The notes beneath the pieces are model-generated. The model made no database searches and had not been told where the DNA came from. It was given only the letters and a program-made list of their open reading frames with translations. Position numbers and translations under genes: made by a program. Below are positions 6,422-15,504 of a stretch of DNA of 35,323 nt, piece after piece; within the stretch, counting starts at the first letter, position 1, and the number at the start of each line of letters is the position of its first letter. Location: the NCBI RefSeq assembly GCF_900142235.1, contig NZ_FRAE01000025.1, positions 1 to 35,323 on the forward strand, read 5' to 3'. This DNA is from Tepidibacter formicigenes DSM 15518. Its GTDB lineage: Bacteria > Bacillota > Clostridia > Peptostreptococcales > Peptostreptococcaceae.

Positions 6422-8404
6422 TTATTCTAAATCAATTTTTCGTATAACAGAAACATAATATAGATATGCTCCCATAAGAAGGAACATTATAAGAGATAAA
6501 GTGTTTCCTCCTGCGTTAGCTATGCCAAGATTATCTCCTATACTACCTAAAGTTTTTGCTATAGAACCTTCGCTGTTAGGTATTACTGCTAGTATTGCAA
6601 GAAGAACACCCATTAAAGCATCTCCTGCAACCATACCAGATGCTAGTAATACTCCAGATTCTCTTCTAGCATCACCTTCGTGTCCGCTGAACTTCTTATC
6701 TACAATACCTCTTATAAATCCACCAAATATAGCTGGTGTAGATAAGTGAATTGGAAGATATAGACCTACTGCAAATGGAAGAACAGGAAGTCCTATCATT
6801 TCAGCCATAGCACCAATACCCATACCGATAAATATTAAATTCCAAGGAAGACTTCCAGTCATAACACCTTTAACAACCATAGACATAAGGTTAGCTTGAG
6901 GTGCTGGAAGTTCTGCTGAACCTATTTGATAAGCAGAAGTTAAAAGTTTAATAACAAATCCTATAGCAATAGCAGCAGCTACAGTACCTATTATTTCACC
7001 TATTTGTTGTTTCTTAGGAGTAGCACCAAGTAAATGACCAGTTTTTAAGTCTTGAGCCATATCTCCAGTAACTGCTGCAGCAATACATACTATAACACCA
7101 ACAGATAAAGCTGCAACCATACCTGTTTCTCCAGAATATCCAACACTTTTTAATATTAAACAAGTAGCAAGAAGTGTTGCAATTGTCATACCAGATACAG
7201 GGTTATTTGAAGTCATACCTGTCATTCTAGCAGCAACAGGTACAAAGAAGAATGAGAATAGTATTGCAAGTGAAGCTCTAAGTATACCAAACTTAAGTGG
7301 TGGAACAAAAGCTATAAATATAAATAAAACTGCAAGGATAATGAATATTATACCCATATTCATATCAGAATCTGTTCTAAGTGATGAACTATTTTTTGAT
7401 CCTTTAGTTAAGTTAGCAAATCCTAATGAGAAAGATTTAATCATAACAGGAAGTATTTTTATAAAGCCCCAGACACCTCCGAATACAACAGCACCAGCAC
7501 CTATGTATCTAATATATGAAGTCCAAATTTGCCAATGATTCATTTCAGAAATTAAAGCAGTTGCTGGATATAATGGAGCAGAAGCATTTGCTCCTATTAA
7601 CTTAATTAAAGGAATAAGACCAAGCCATCCAAGAGCTGCACCAGCAAGCATTATAGCTGAAATTTTTGGACCCATTATAAATCCAAGACCTAAAAGTGAA
7701 GGGTAAGCATCAATACCAACAACAGCACCATCAAATCCAGGGATTGCCCATTCTGGTTCTTCATGCCAAAGTTTAAGACCTTTCATCATAAATGCATAAA
7801 GAGCTGAAAGTCCTCCACCTATAAATAAAAGTTTAGCGTTTTCCCCACCAGATTCACCAGCAACTATAACCTCAGCACAAGCTGTACCATCAGGGAAAGG
7901 TAAATTACCATGCTCTTCAACAGTTAAATATCTTCTAAGTGGAAGCAAGAAACAAATACCTAAAAGTCCTCCACATAAAGCCATGGCAGAGACTTGTATT
8001 AAACTTACCTCCATACCCCAAACAATTAAAGCTGGAACTGTAAATATAACACCTGCTGCAAGAGATTCTCCAGCAGAACCTATAGTTTGACACATATTAT
8101 TCTCAAGAACATTACCCCTTTTTAAAACACCTCTAAGTATTGCCATAGAAGCAACCGCTGCAGGAACAGAAGCACCTACAGTTTGACCAAGTCTTAAACC
8201 TAAATAGGCATTTGCTGCACCAAAGACAATAGATAAGATAATACCTATAATAATTGAAGTTAAAGTAAGTTCTGGTAGCACAGTGGATGCACTTATATAA
8301 GGTTTATAATCTGTTCCAGGTATTTTTTGATAGGCTCCTGGATCAAGCCCTTTCCTCTTGTTTGACTTAGACTCAGCTAAGTTTTTATTAACTACTTGAG
8401 CCAT
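6422..8404 (-). CDS. OPT family oligopeptide transporter
   Basis: A polytopic membrane protein of 660 aa belonging to the oligopeptide transporter (OPT) superfamily, which imports peptides or metal-chelate peptides using the proton gradient. Hydrophobic segments run through almost the whole length. Characteristic pieces include the N-terminal IVFGAANAYLGLRLGQTVGA, NLPFPDGTACAEV, and GDMAQDLKTGHLLGATP. The length fits the prokaryotic family. The start ATG 8404 follows GAAAGGGGG. It is probably single or leads a loose operon with the two small genes downstream. Substrate cannot be predicted. Confidence 0.93.
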   Translation of the reverse strand: MAQVVNKNLAESKSNKRKGLDPGAYQKIPGTDYKPYISASTVLPELTLTSIIIGIILSIVFGAANAYLGLRLGQTVGASVPAAVASMAILRGVLKRGNVLENNMCQTIGSAGESLAAGVIFTVPALIVWGMEVSLIQVSAMALCGGLLGICFLLPLRRYLTVEEHGNLPFPDGTACAEVIVAGESGGENAKLLFIGGGLSALYAFMMKGLKLWHEEPEWAIPGFDGAVVGIDAYPSLLGLGFIMGPKISAIMLAGAALGWLGLIPLIKLIGANASAPLYPATALISEMNHWQIWTSYIRYIGAGAVVFGGVWGFIKILPVMIKSFSLGFANLTKGSKNSSSLRTDSDMNMGIIFIILAVLFIFIAFVPPLKFGILRASLAILFSFFFVPVAARMTGMTSNNPVSGMTIATLLATCLILKSVGYSGETGMVAALSVGVIVCIAAAVTGDMAQDLKTGHLLGATPKKQQIGEIIGTVAAAIAIGFVIKLLTSAYQIGSAELPAPQANLMSMVVKGVMTGSLPWNLIFIGMGIGAMAEMIGLPVLPFAVGLYLPIHLSTPAIFGGFIRGIVDKKFSGHEGDARRESGVLLASGMVAGDALMGVLLAILAVIPNSEGSIAKTLGSIGDNLGIANAGGNTLSLIMFLLMGAYLYYVSVIRKIDLE

Positions 8405-8776
8405 AAAAATCCCCCTTTCAAAATAGTAAATAAGTTTATTATTATAAAGTAAGTTTATTATACATAAAAATTTTTTTTATATCCATACAATATTGTATAT
8501 TCGTAATATTTTGAAAATTAATAATAAAATTATTTAACATAAAAAAGAATTTTTATATAGGATTTATATCATATATATTTCTATATGCACCAAAAAATGG
8601 GTAAAAAATATATAAAAACATAAAGAAATGAAGTATACAAAAATAAAATGTTAAAATTCTAATTAAACATTACAAAAATGTAACATTTGATTAAAATTGG
8701 TTTAGGATAATATTAAAACATATGGCATTTTAAAATAAAATTTGAGCTTTATTATGGTATAATTTAACTTAAAGAG
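8405..8776. other. Divergent AT-rich intergenic region
   Basis: A gap of 372 bases between divergent genes. It holds the transporter's ribosome site at its left end and an extended -10 at its right end. A possible minus-strand promoter has TATAAT at 8462-8457 with TGGATA 17 bases upstream. TAATAAACTTA occurs twice on the minus strand within this stretch (about 8430-8461). No open reading frame with a ribosome site, no RNA fold and no terminator was recognised in the rest. Confidence 0.5.
8755..8763 (+). promoter_or_regulatory. Extended -10 promoter for the membrane-anchored hypothetical gene
   Basis: TGGTATAAT (8755-8763) is a perfect extended -10. No good -35 is present at 17 bp. It lies 23 bases before the chosen start codon, which leaves room for the ribosome site. 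Confidence 0.4.
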
Positions 8777-8785
8777 GTGATTTTT

Positions 8786-9850
8786 GTGGATAAAAGAGTT
8801 ATAAAGTCAATTCTATTAATAGGAGCATTAATATTTATAATTAGCTTTTTTATAACTAGCTTTAAAACTAAAGATTCTAGTGATGAAAGTAAGGAAGCTA
8901 TAAATACAAAAGAAGTTTCACTAATTAATGAACTTAAAAAACAAAAGAGCATTCAAATTTCAAATAAGAATCTAGAAGATATAGATGTTGAAGAGGAGTT
9001 TTATACTGACTTTAAGTATTACTTAGGAAAATTAAATAAACTAGATAATAGTGTAGAATTTAATGAAGTATTTACAGGAAAAGGAGACAATATAGAATTT
9101 TCTACAGATTTTAATTATATAAAAGTAACTGGATATAACAAAATAGATTATTTTGAAATACCTTCTAATGAAAAGGAAGGAATAAGGAATTTGTTTAACA
9201 AAGAAATTTATACTTCGTTTGACTCTATTAAAAATTATAAGAATTGGGATAATGTAATTGCAGAATATAAGGACAAGAAAAAAGAAATAAGCAATTTAAA
9301 AGAGTTTGATGAAAAAATAATCAAAAAAAGAAAAATTAGTCAGTATCAAGCATCTAAGATGGAAGAACAAGTCAAGGATAATTTCTATATTACAATTAAT
9401 GCTAAAGAATATGAATTTTATATTCAAACAATAGGGAAAAATGCAATTGGAGTATATTATAAAAACTATAAATCATACTATGAAATAGATAATGATTTTT
9501 ATAATTATTTATGTGATATAAGTTTTGTAGCAAAAAAAGATAATGAAATTGAACAAGAAAAATCAGAATATGATTGGGTCCAAAGCATAGAAATAAAAGA
9601 TATTGTAAATAATATAGATGAAACATTTGATGGTGAACAAAAGGATAATATTTTAGATTCTTTATTTAACAAAGAGATAAAAGAAGTTAATTTTGATAAA
9701 TACGAAGTAAAAAGGTACATATTAAAATTAAAAGGTAATGGTAAGAGTGAAGATATTACAATTTATGAAAGTTATGTATATAAAAATGATAAATATTATG
9801 AAATTAAAAATGCAGATTTAATAATAGATTCATTTTTAAATGCACCATAA
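8786..9850 (+). CDS. Membrane-anchored hypothetical protein
   Basis: A protein of 354 aa that I do not recognise. An N-terminal hydrophobic segment (about residues 8-27, ILLIGALIFIISFFITSF) preceded by Lys and Arg suggests a signal anchor with the remainder outside the membrane. There is no lipobox Cys. The rest is rich in Lys, Glu, Asn, Tyr and Ile without clear motifs and looks like a mixed alpha/beta surface protein. GTG 8786 is chosen because AGAGGTGA (8774-8780) is its ribosome site; the frame's earlier GTG at 8777 lies inside that site. It stands alone between a transporter and murC, with its own extended -10. Confidence 0.7.
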   Translation: MDKRVIKSILLIGALIFIISFFITSFKTKDSSDESKEAINTKEVSLINELKKQKSIQISNKNLEDIDVEEEFYTDFKYYLGKLNKLDNSVEFNEVFTGKGDNIEFSTDFNYIKVTGYNKIDYFEIPSNEKEGIRNLFNKEIYTSFDSIKNYKNWDNVIAEYKDKKKEISNLKEFDEKIIKKRKISQYQASKMEEQVKDNFYITINAKEYEFYIQTIGKNAIGVYYKNYKSYYEIDNDFYNYLCDISFVAKKDNEIEQEKSEYDWVQSIEIKDIVNNIDETFDGEQKDNILDSLFNKEIKEVNFDKYEVKRYILKLKGNGKSEDITIYESYVYKNDKYYEIKNADLIIDSFLNAP

Positions 9851-9859
9851 CTAAAATTT

Positions 9860-9893
9860 CATAGCGCCAACGAATCTATCACTTCCGTTGCTT
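9860..9893 (-). repeat. Structured dispersed repeat, short copy
   Basis: Read on the minus strand it is AGCAACGGA, a variable centre, then TCGTTGGCG and ATGAAATTTT. CAACGGAA pairs with TTCGTTG with one bulged G. The same conserved flanks and bulged-G stem occur at the right end of the window with a different inner sequence, so this is a repeat family and not a chance hairpin. Confidence 0.6.
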
Positions 9894-9925
9894 AAAAATG
9901 AGGCATAAGCTATGCCTCATTTTTT
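9894..9925. terminator. Bidirectional terminator between convergent genes
   Basis: AAAAATGAGGCATA (9894-9907) and TATGCCTCATTTTT (9911-9924) form a perfect 14-bp stem with a three-base loop and T tracts in both directions. The right arm encodes the last residues of murC. Confidence 0.9.
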
Positions 9926-11268
9926 AGTATTATATCTGCAACTTGATAAATATTTCCAGCGCCAGTAGTTATAACAACATCATTTTTATTTACGTTTTCA
10001 CATATGTATTTTGCTATATCATCAAATGATTTAATATATAAAGCATCGATATTATGTTCCTTTAATCTATTAGCAAGATCTGATGAGTGAACAAGTCCAG
10101 TATCCTTTTCTCTAGCAGCATAAATATCTGTAATTATAACTTTATCTGCATCAAAAAAAGAATTAGAAAACTCATCTAAAAGAGAGTATGTTCTTGTATA
10201 AGTATGGGGTTGAAAAATACACCAAAGTTTACCCTTGCACATATTTTTAGCAGCAGATAATGTTGCTTTTATCTCTGTTGGATGGTGAGCATAATCATCT
10301 ATTATAATTGCATCTTTATATTTTCCTTTATATTCAAACCTTCTTCCAACACCAGTATACTTATATATATTAGATTTGATTTTATCAATAGGTATATTAG
10401 AAACTATACCTACAGCTATAGCAGAAGCTGCATTATATATATTATGAATACCAGGAATTGAAAGATTAAACTCACCTAAATCTTTACCTTTAAATTCAAT
10501 AGAAAAAATGCCATGGCCTAATTCATTAAATTTAATACCCTTAATTATAAGGTCGTTATCTTTACCTTGACCGTATTTAATAATATTTGCATCAATATTA
10601 TGAAGAATATCAATGCAGTTTTTATCATCACCATTTACAATCAAGTATCCATTTTTAGGAAGAAGTCTTCCGAATCTATTAAAAGAATCTTTAATATCAT
10701 CAAGACATGAAAAATAATCTAAATGATCTGCTTCTATATTTAATACAACTGAAATTTTAGGATTAAACTCTAAAAAACTGTCTACATATTCACAAGCTTC
10801 TGTAATAAAGTTTTCAGAATTTCCTATTTTTGTGTTGCCCCCTATATCTTTTAAGTTTCCTCCTACTAATATAGTAGGATCAAGACCAGAGTGTTCAAAT
10901 ATCAAAGAAATCATAGAAGTTGTACTTGTTTTTCCATGAGTCCCTGAAACTGCTATAGAATTTTTATAGTCCTTCATAAGTTCTCCTAAAAATTTTGCTC
11001 TAGACATTGTTTTTATATTTCTCAATTGGGCTTCTTTAAGTTCTTCATTATCTTCTTTAATAGCAGCTGTATATACTAATAAATTTATATCATTTGTTAT
11101 ATTTTCTTTTTTGTGACCGATACTAATGTTAGCTCCTTGCTTTTTTAGATCTTTTACAATTTTAGATTCTTGTGCATCTGAGCCTGAAACAATATATCCT
11201 TTACTTAAACATATTTTAGCAAGGGCACTCATGCTTATTCCACCGATTCCTATAAAGTGTATATGCAT
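9910..11268 (-). CDS. murC: UDP-N-acetylmuramate--L-alanine ligase
   Basis: A 452-aa cytoplasmic Mur ligase that adds L-Ala to UDP-MurNAc at the cost of ATP, the first peptide step of peptidoglycan precursor synthesis. The N-terminal Rossmann part has [11 protein letters not shown] (residues 7-17). The ATP loop is GTHGKTST (109-116). The central domain includes EADHLDYF and the C-terminal domain contains [10 protein letters not shown]. Full family length. ATG 11268 has AAGGAGAG upstream. It is divergent from purR and convergent with the preceding gene, and its 3' end overlaps a shared terminator. Confidence 0.97.
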   Translation of the reverse strand: MHIHFIGIGGISMSALAKICLSKGYIVSGSDAQESKIVKDLKKQGANISIGHKKENITNDINLLVYTAAIKEDNEELKEAQLRNIKTMSRAKFLGELMKDYKNSIAVSGTHGKTSTTSMISLIFEHSGLDPTILVGGNLKDIGGNTKIGNSENFITEACEYVDSFLEFNPKISVVLNIEADHLDYFSCLDDIKDSFNRFGRLLPKNGYLIVNGDDKNCIDILHNIDANIIKYGQGKDNDLIIKGIKFNELGHGIFSIEFKGKDLGEFNLSIPGIHNIYNAASAIAVGIVSNIPIDKIKSNIYKYTGVGRRFEYKGKYKDAIIIDDYAHHPTEIKATLSAAKNMCKGKLWCIFQPHTYTRTYSLLDEFSNSFFDADKVIITDIYAAREKDTGLVHSSDLANRLKEHNIDALYIKSFDDIAKYICENVNKNDVVITTGAGNIYQVADIILKNEA

Positions 11269-11352
11269 ATTAAAAATCTCTCCTTATTACCTAATATTAT
11301 GATATAATTAAATAATGCTTATTATAATTAATATGAATAAAACGTAGATTTT

Positions 11353-11381
11353 ATTATACCATAATAATATATTATCATGAA
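11353..11381 (-). promoter_or_regulatory. Candidate murC promoter
   Basis: On the minus strand TGGTATAAT (11361-11353) is a perfect extended -10. A weak TTCATG (11381-11376) lies 17 bp upstream. The start would be about 80 bases before the murC ATG. Confidence 0.45.
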
Positions 11382-11497
11382 TAATTATAAAAAAGTCTTT
11401 CATTTAAAAGAATTCTATAAAGTATAAAGGTTTATAAGTTCAATTAAATAATTACATAGTATATAATTTTTAAAATATACTTAACAGGAGGTTTTAT

Positions 11498-12319
11498 ATG
11501 AAATTTAAAAGAACTGAAAGGATGGGCGCGATAGTAAAAATACTTTCAGATAATCCTAATAAAGTTTTTACTCTAAGCTTCTTTACAGAAAAATTTAATG
11601 CTGCAAAATCGACTATAAGTGAAGATATATTAGTAGTAAAAAATGTATTTGAAAAGTTAAATTTAGGAAAAGTAGTTACAATAGCAGGAGCTGCTGGAGG
11701 AGTTAAATATATTCCTAAAATATCTGATGAAGATAATGAAATTTTCCTAAAAGAACTTTGTGAGAAAATAAATGAACCATCAAGAATACTTGCAGGAGGA
11801 TTTTTATACTTAATAGATTTAATATATAATCCGGAAATTTCTTCAAAAATAGGGAAAATATTTGCTTCATATATAGATTACAGTGAAGCTGATTATATAG
11901 TTACAATTGAGACTAAAGGAATCCCTATGGCTTTAATGACGGCAAAGGCAATGAATCTTCCTTTGGTTATAATAAGAAAAGATACTAAGGTATCTGAGGG
12001 TTCATCCCTTAATATAACTTATATGTCTGGAAGTAATAAAATAGTTCAGACTATGACTCTACCTAGAAAAGCATTAAAAGAAGGATCTAAAGTTATATTA
12101 ATAGATGACTTTATGAGAGGTGGAGGAACTCTAAGAGGGATGGAGGATTTAATGGCGGAATTTAATGCACAGGTTATAGGAAAAGGAGTTTTAATTTCAA
12201 CCTCAAGTCCTAAAGAAAAGCTTGTTAAAGACTATATATCACTTTTAGAGTTAAAAGAAGTAGATGAAAAAAAAGGAATAATTAAAGTTGAGCCAAATAA
12301 AGACTTTATTATAAACTAG
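11498..12319 (+). CDS. purR: Pur operon repressor PurR
   Basis: A 273-aa transcription regulator of the Firmicute PurR family. An N-terminal winged helix (about residues 1-70, with FTEKFNAAKSTISEDI as the likely DNA-reading part) is fused to a phosphoribosyltransferase-fold domain. Its PRPP-binding loop is VILIDDFMRGGGT. In the known family it represses purine synthesis and transport genes and is released by PRPP. The start ATG follows ACAGGAGG. It is followed by its own terminator and then spoVG, an arrangement shared with Bacillus. It is divergent from murC. Confidence 0.96.
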   Translation: MKFKRTERMGAIVKILSDNPNKVFTLSFFTEKFNAAKSTISEDILVVKNVFEKLNLGKVVTIAGAAGGVKYIPKISDEDNEIFLKELCEKINEPSRILAGGFLYLIDLIYNPEISSKIGKIFASYIDYSEADYIVTIETKGIPMALMTAKAMNLPLVIIRKDTKVSEGSSLNITYMSGSNKIVQTMTLPRKALKEGSKVILIDDFMRGGGTLRGMEDLMAEFNAQVIGKGVLISTSSPKEKLVKDYISLLELKEVDEKKGIIKVEPNKDFIIN

Positions 12320-12350
12320 AAAAAACACGATTAAAAAATCGTGTTTTTTT
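12320..12350 (+). terminator. purR terminator
   Basis: AAAAAACACGATT pairs with AATCGTGTTTTTT around a short A-rich loop, immediately after the purR stop codon. Confidence 0.9.
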
Positions 12351-12402
12351 ATTGTATAATTAGACTTTATGGCAATTTTTTGAAAAATAAACATATTAAC
12401 TA

Positions 12403-12429
12403 GAAGGAATTTGAAATTTTCCGTAGAAT
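12403..12429 (+). promoter_or_regulatory. Sigma-H promoter of spoVG
   Basis: GAAGGAATT (12403-12411) fits the sigma-H -35 (RnAGGAWWW). After an 11-base spacer GTAGAAT (12423-12429) fits the -10 (RnnGAAT). spoVG is a sigma-H gene in B. subtilis, so match and context agree. The -10 lies in the first copy of a tandem 15-bp repeat. Confidence 0.75.
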
Positions 12430-12453
12430 ATATTACCATAGAATATATTACCA
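12424..12453 (+). repeat. Tandem 15-bp repeat in spoVG leader
   Basis: TAGAATATATTACCA occurs twice head to tail (12424-12438 and 12439-12453) without mismatch. The first copy contains the GAAT of the sigma-H -10; the second places another GAAT 15 bases downstream, just before the ribosome site. Confidence 0.85.
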
Positions 12454-12486
12454 CAATTACCAATCAACAAAAGGAGTGTGAATAAT

Positions 12487-12765
12487 TTGGAAATAACAGA
12501 TGTTAGAGTTAGAAAAATTACAGAAGATGGAAAAATGAAAGGGATTGTATCTGTAACTTTTGAAAATTTATTTGTAGTCCATGATATAAAAATAATAGAA
12601 GGTCAAAATGGACTTTTTATAGCTATGCCAAGTAGAAAAATATCAGAAGGAGAGTTTCGTGATATAGCTCATCCTATAAACTCTCAAATGAGACAAACGC
12701 TTCAAGATCAAATATTAAGTGCATACGAAGAAGCTTTAATGCAAATGGAAGTTGCAGTGGAGTAA
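12487..12765 (+). CDS. spoVG: SpoVG, RNA/DNA-binding septation and sporulation regulator
   Basis: A protein of 92 aa that is highly conserved in Firmicutes. [10 protein letters not shown] at the N-terminus, [27 protein letters not shown] and FRDIAHPI are family signatures. SpoVG binds nucleic acid and influences septation, capsule and sporulation timing in different species. TTG 12487 is chosen because AAGGAG (12471-12476) is ten bases before it and the protein then begins as in relatives. The frame's GTG at 12478 is too close to that site. A sigma-H promoter match lies upstream and a branched terminator downstream. Confidence 0.95.
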   Translation: MEITDVRVRKITEDGKMKGIVSVTFENLFVVHDIKIIEGQNGLFIAMPSRKISEGEFRDIAHPINSQMRQTLQDQILSAYEEALMQMEVAVE

Positions 12766-12787
12766 TAATAAAAAATGTTTATATTTT

Positions 12788-12870
12788 TAAATCCCGTATT
12801 AATTTATTGCTAATGTAAATCATAAGTTTGTGATTTTAGAATTGTAATAAAATTAATACGGGATTTTTTT
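12788..12870 (+). terminator. Branched spoVG terminator
   Basis: AAATCCCGTATTAATTTATT (12789-12808) pairs with AATAAAATTAATACGGGATT (12846-12863 region) and is followed by nine T. The roughly 38-base loop holds its own small hairpin (AATCA/TGATT at about 12818-12835). Confidence 0.85.
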
Positions 12871-12905
12871 TTGAATAAGAAAACAACAAAATATCGAACA
12901 AAATA

Positions 12906-12966
12906 TGATATAATCAACACTTTGTTTTGTGTTTTTGTATACTTTTTGGTGAAAAAATGCTATAGT
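12906..12966 (+). promoter_or_regulatory. Tandem extended -10 elements upstream of glmU
   Basis: TGATATAAT (12906-12914) and TGCTATAGT (12958-12966) both match an extended -10 (TGnTATAAT, one mismatch in the second). Neither has a convincing -35. Either or both could drive glmU-prs. Confidence 0.35.
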
Positions 12967-13009
12967 ATTTAAAGGAAAGTGTTACACTAAATTTTATAGA
13001 GGTGAAAAT

Positions 13010-14380
13010 ATGAGTTTAAAATCTATAATACTTGCAGCAGGAAAAGGAACAAGAATGAAATCTGTCCTTCCTAAAGTACTGCATAAGGTATGTGGAAAAG
13101 AAATGGTAAATCATGTGATAGATGTAGCTATAAATTCAGGATGTAAAGAAAACATAGTAATACTTGGGCATAAGGCAGATATGGTAAAGAAAAAATTAAA
13201 TGAAGGTGTAAAAACAGCTCTTCAAGAAGAGCAGTTAGGAACTGGCCATGCTGTTATGATGGCAAAGGAGCATATAAATGACGAAGATACTGTAGTAGTA
13301 CTTTGTGGAGATACACCACTTATAAGGGAAGATACTTTAAAAAATTTATTTAAGTATCATGAAGATAACAATTACTCTGCAACAGTTCTTACAACAGAAA
13401 TAGAAGATCCAAAGGGGTATGGAAGAATAATAAGAGATGATAATAAGGATTTATTAAAAATAGTAGAAGAAAAAGATGCAACTGATGATGAAAGAAAAGT
13501 AAAAGAGATAAATTCAGGGATATATTGTTTTAATGGAAAAGGATTAAAAAATAGTCTTTCAAAGCTTTCTAATGATAATGCACAAGGTGAATATTATCTT
13601 ACTGACGTTATAGAAATATTAAGAAATGAAGGACTAAAGGTTGGAGCATATAAAGGATCTACTATTGAAGAGCTTATGGGAGTGAATTCAAGGGTTCATC
13701 TTTCAAATGCCGAGAGAATAATGAGAGAAAGAATTAATGAGATTCATATGACAAATGGAGTTACTATAATAGATCCTCAAAATACATATATATATTGTGA
13801 TGTAAAAATAGGAATGGATACAATAATATATCCAGGATGTATTATATCAGGAAATACAACGATAGGTAGTAATTGTATAATAGGTGCAAACTGTAGAATT
13901 GAAAATTCCAAAATAGAAGATAATGTAGAAGTTCAAATATCTACAATAATAAATAGCACTGTTGGAAAAAATAGTAGCGTTGGACCGTATGCTTATTTAA
14001 GACCTAACAGTAATATTGGATGTAATGTTAAAATAGGAGACTTTGTTGAAGTTAAAAACTCTACAATTGAAGATGATTCAAAAGCTTCTCATCTTGCTTA
14101 TATAGGAGATGCTTATGTTGGAAAAAATGTAAATATAGGATGTGGAGTAGTATTTGTAAATTATGATGGAAAAAACAAAAACAAAACTATAGTAAAAGAT
14201 AATGCTTTTGTAGGATCTAATTCAAACTTAGTTGCACCTGTTGTTGTTGAGGAAAAAGGATATGTAGCAACAGGATCTACTATAACAGATAATGTTCCAA
14301 AAGGTTCACTGTCAATTGCAAGAGCAAGACAAGTAAACAAAGAAGGATGGATTGAAAAGAAAGGCATACTTGATAAATAG
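13010..14380 (+). CDS. glmU: Bifunctional UDP-GlcNAc pyrophosphorylase / GlcN-1-P acetyltransferase
   Basis: A 456-aa cytoplasmic enzyme giving UDP-N-acetylglucosamine for peptidoglycan and teichoic acid. The N-terminal nucleotidyltransferase has [11 protein letters not shown] (about residues 8-18), GTGHAVMMA and [10 protein letters not shown]. From about residue 250 a left-handed beta helix of hexapeptide repeats (I-G-x-N-x-x-I type) forms the acetyltransferase, with the conserved GPYAYLRP and [11 protein letters not shown]. Full length. The start ATG follows AGAGGTGA. It is followed by prs after 71 bases without a terminator, so they are probably co-transcribed; the pair is conserved in Firmicutes. 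Confidence 0.97.
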   Translation: MSLKSIILAAGKGTRMKSVLPKVLHKVCGKEMVNHVIDVAINSGCKENIVILGHKADMVKKKLNEGVKTALQEEQLGTGHAVMMAKEHINDEDTVVVLCGDTPLIREDTLKNLFKYHEDNNYSATVLTTEIEDPKGYGRIIRDDNKDLLKIVEEKDATDDERKVKEINSGIYCFNGKGLKNSLSKLSNDNAQGEYYLTDVIEILRNEGLKVGAYKGSTIEELMGVNSRVHLSNAERIMRERINEIHMTNGVTIIDPQNTYIYCDVKIGMDTIIYPGCIISGNTTIGSNCIIGANCRIENSKIEDNVEVQISTIINSTVGKNSSVGPYAYLRPNSNIGCNVKIGDFVEVKNSTIEDDSKASHLAYIGDAYVGKNVNIGCGVVFVNYDGKNKNKTIVKDNAFVGSNSNLVAPVVVEEKGYVATGSTITDNVPKGSLSIARARQVNKEGWIEKKGILDK

Positions 14381-14451
14381 TTCATGTTAAATTTTTTGTA
14401 AATCTTAAAATATTGTTCATTTTATCAAATTCTTCTGGGAGGTTTTCACAT

Positions 14452-15399
14452 ATGAATACTAGTGGTAGTGAGATTAAAATTTTAACAGGAAATTCTAATC
14501 CTGAACTTGCTAAAAAAATTGCAAAAAATTTAGGAGTTTCTTTAGCTAAAGCACAAGTATCAACATTTAGTGATGGAGAAATTTCCGTAAACATTGGAGA
14601 AACAGTAAGAGGTACAGATGTATTTGTAATTCAATCGACTAATAGTCCAGTAAATAATAATTTAATGGAGCTATTAATAATGATTGATGCATTAAAAAGA
14701 GCATCAGCTGGTAGAATAACAGCAGTTATACCTTATTATGGATATGCAAGACAAGATAGAAAAGCAAAAGCAAGAGATCCGATTACAGCAAAACTAGTTG
14801 CTAATCTTATAACTGCAGCAGGAGCAGATAGAGTATTAACTATGGATTTACATGCTGCACAAATTCAAGGGTATTTTGATATACCAGTAGATCATTTGCT
14901 TGGAGTTCCTATACTTGCTGATTATTTTAAAAAGAAAGATATAGAGGATTTAGTTGTGGTTTCACCTGATCTTGGAAGTGTTACAAGAGCTAGAAATTTT
15001 GCAAATCAACTTGATGCACCAATTGCAATAATAGATAAGAGAAGACCAAAGGCCAATGTTTCAGAAGTTATGAATATAATTGGAGATATAAAGGATAAAA
15101 ATGTTATATTAGTAGATGATATGATAGACACTGCAGGAACTATAACAAATGGAGCATATGCTCTAAAGGAATTTGGAGCAAAGGAAGTGTATGCTTGTTG
15201 TACTCATCCAGTATTATCTGGACCTGCAATGGAGAGAATTGAAAATTCAGTTATAAAAGAACTTATAGTACTTGACACTATAGCTTTACCAGAGGAAAAG
15301 AAAATAGATAAAATAAAAATACAGAGTGTATCGTCAATATTTGCAGATGCTATTAATAAAATATTTGCAAATGAATCTGTAAGTGAATTATTTGGTTAA
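14452..15399 (+). CDS. prs: Ribose-phosphate pyrophosphokinase (PRPP synthetase)
   Basis: A 315-aa class I PRPP synthetase making phosphoribosyl pyrophosphate from ribose 5-phosphate and ATP for purine, pyrimidine, His and Trp synthesis. It shows [12 protein letters not shown] (PRPP synthetase signature), [12 protein letters not shown] (flexible loop) and [12 protein letters not shown] (PRPP-binding loop). ATG 14452 is selected since GGGAGG (14437-14442) precedes it. The longer frame from 14413 adds 13 residues not typical of the family. PRPP is also the ligand of the nearby PurR family, which ties this block together. Confidence 0.97.
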   Translation: MNTSGSEIKILTGNSNPELAKKIAKNLGVSLAKAQVSTFSDGEISVNIGETVRGTDVFVIQSTNSPVNNNLMELLIMIDALKRASAGRITAVIPYYGYARQDRKAKARDPITAKLVANLITAAGADRVLTMDLHAAQIQGYFDIPVDHLLGVPILADYFKKKDIEDLVVVSPDLGSVTRARNFANQLDAPIAIIDKRRPKANVSEVMNIIGDIKDKNVILVDDMIDTAGTITNGAYALKEFGAKEVYACCTHPVLSGPAMERIENSVIKELIVLDTIALPEEKKIDKIKIQSVSSIFADAINKIFANESVSELFG

Positions 15400-15426
15400 A
15401 AAGGTGGCTTAAAGCCATCTTTTTAA
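15397..15426 (+). terminator. Terminator of glmU-prs
   Basis: AAAAAGGTGGCTT pairs with AGCCATCTTTTT, one G-U, directly after the prs stop codon and followed by T residues. Confidence 0.85.
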
Positions 15427-15504
15427 TATATACATTTTTTTTCTATTTATGATAAAATATAGTATAAATTAAAGAAAACAAAACTGCTAATTTAGGAGGG
15501 ATAA

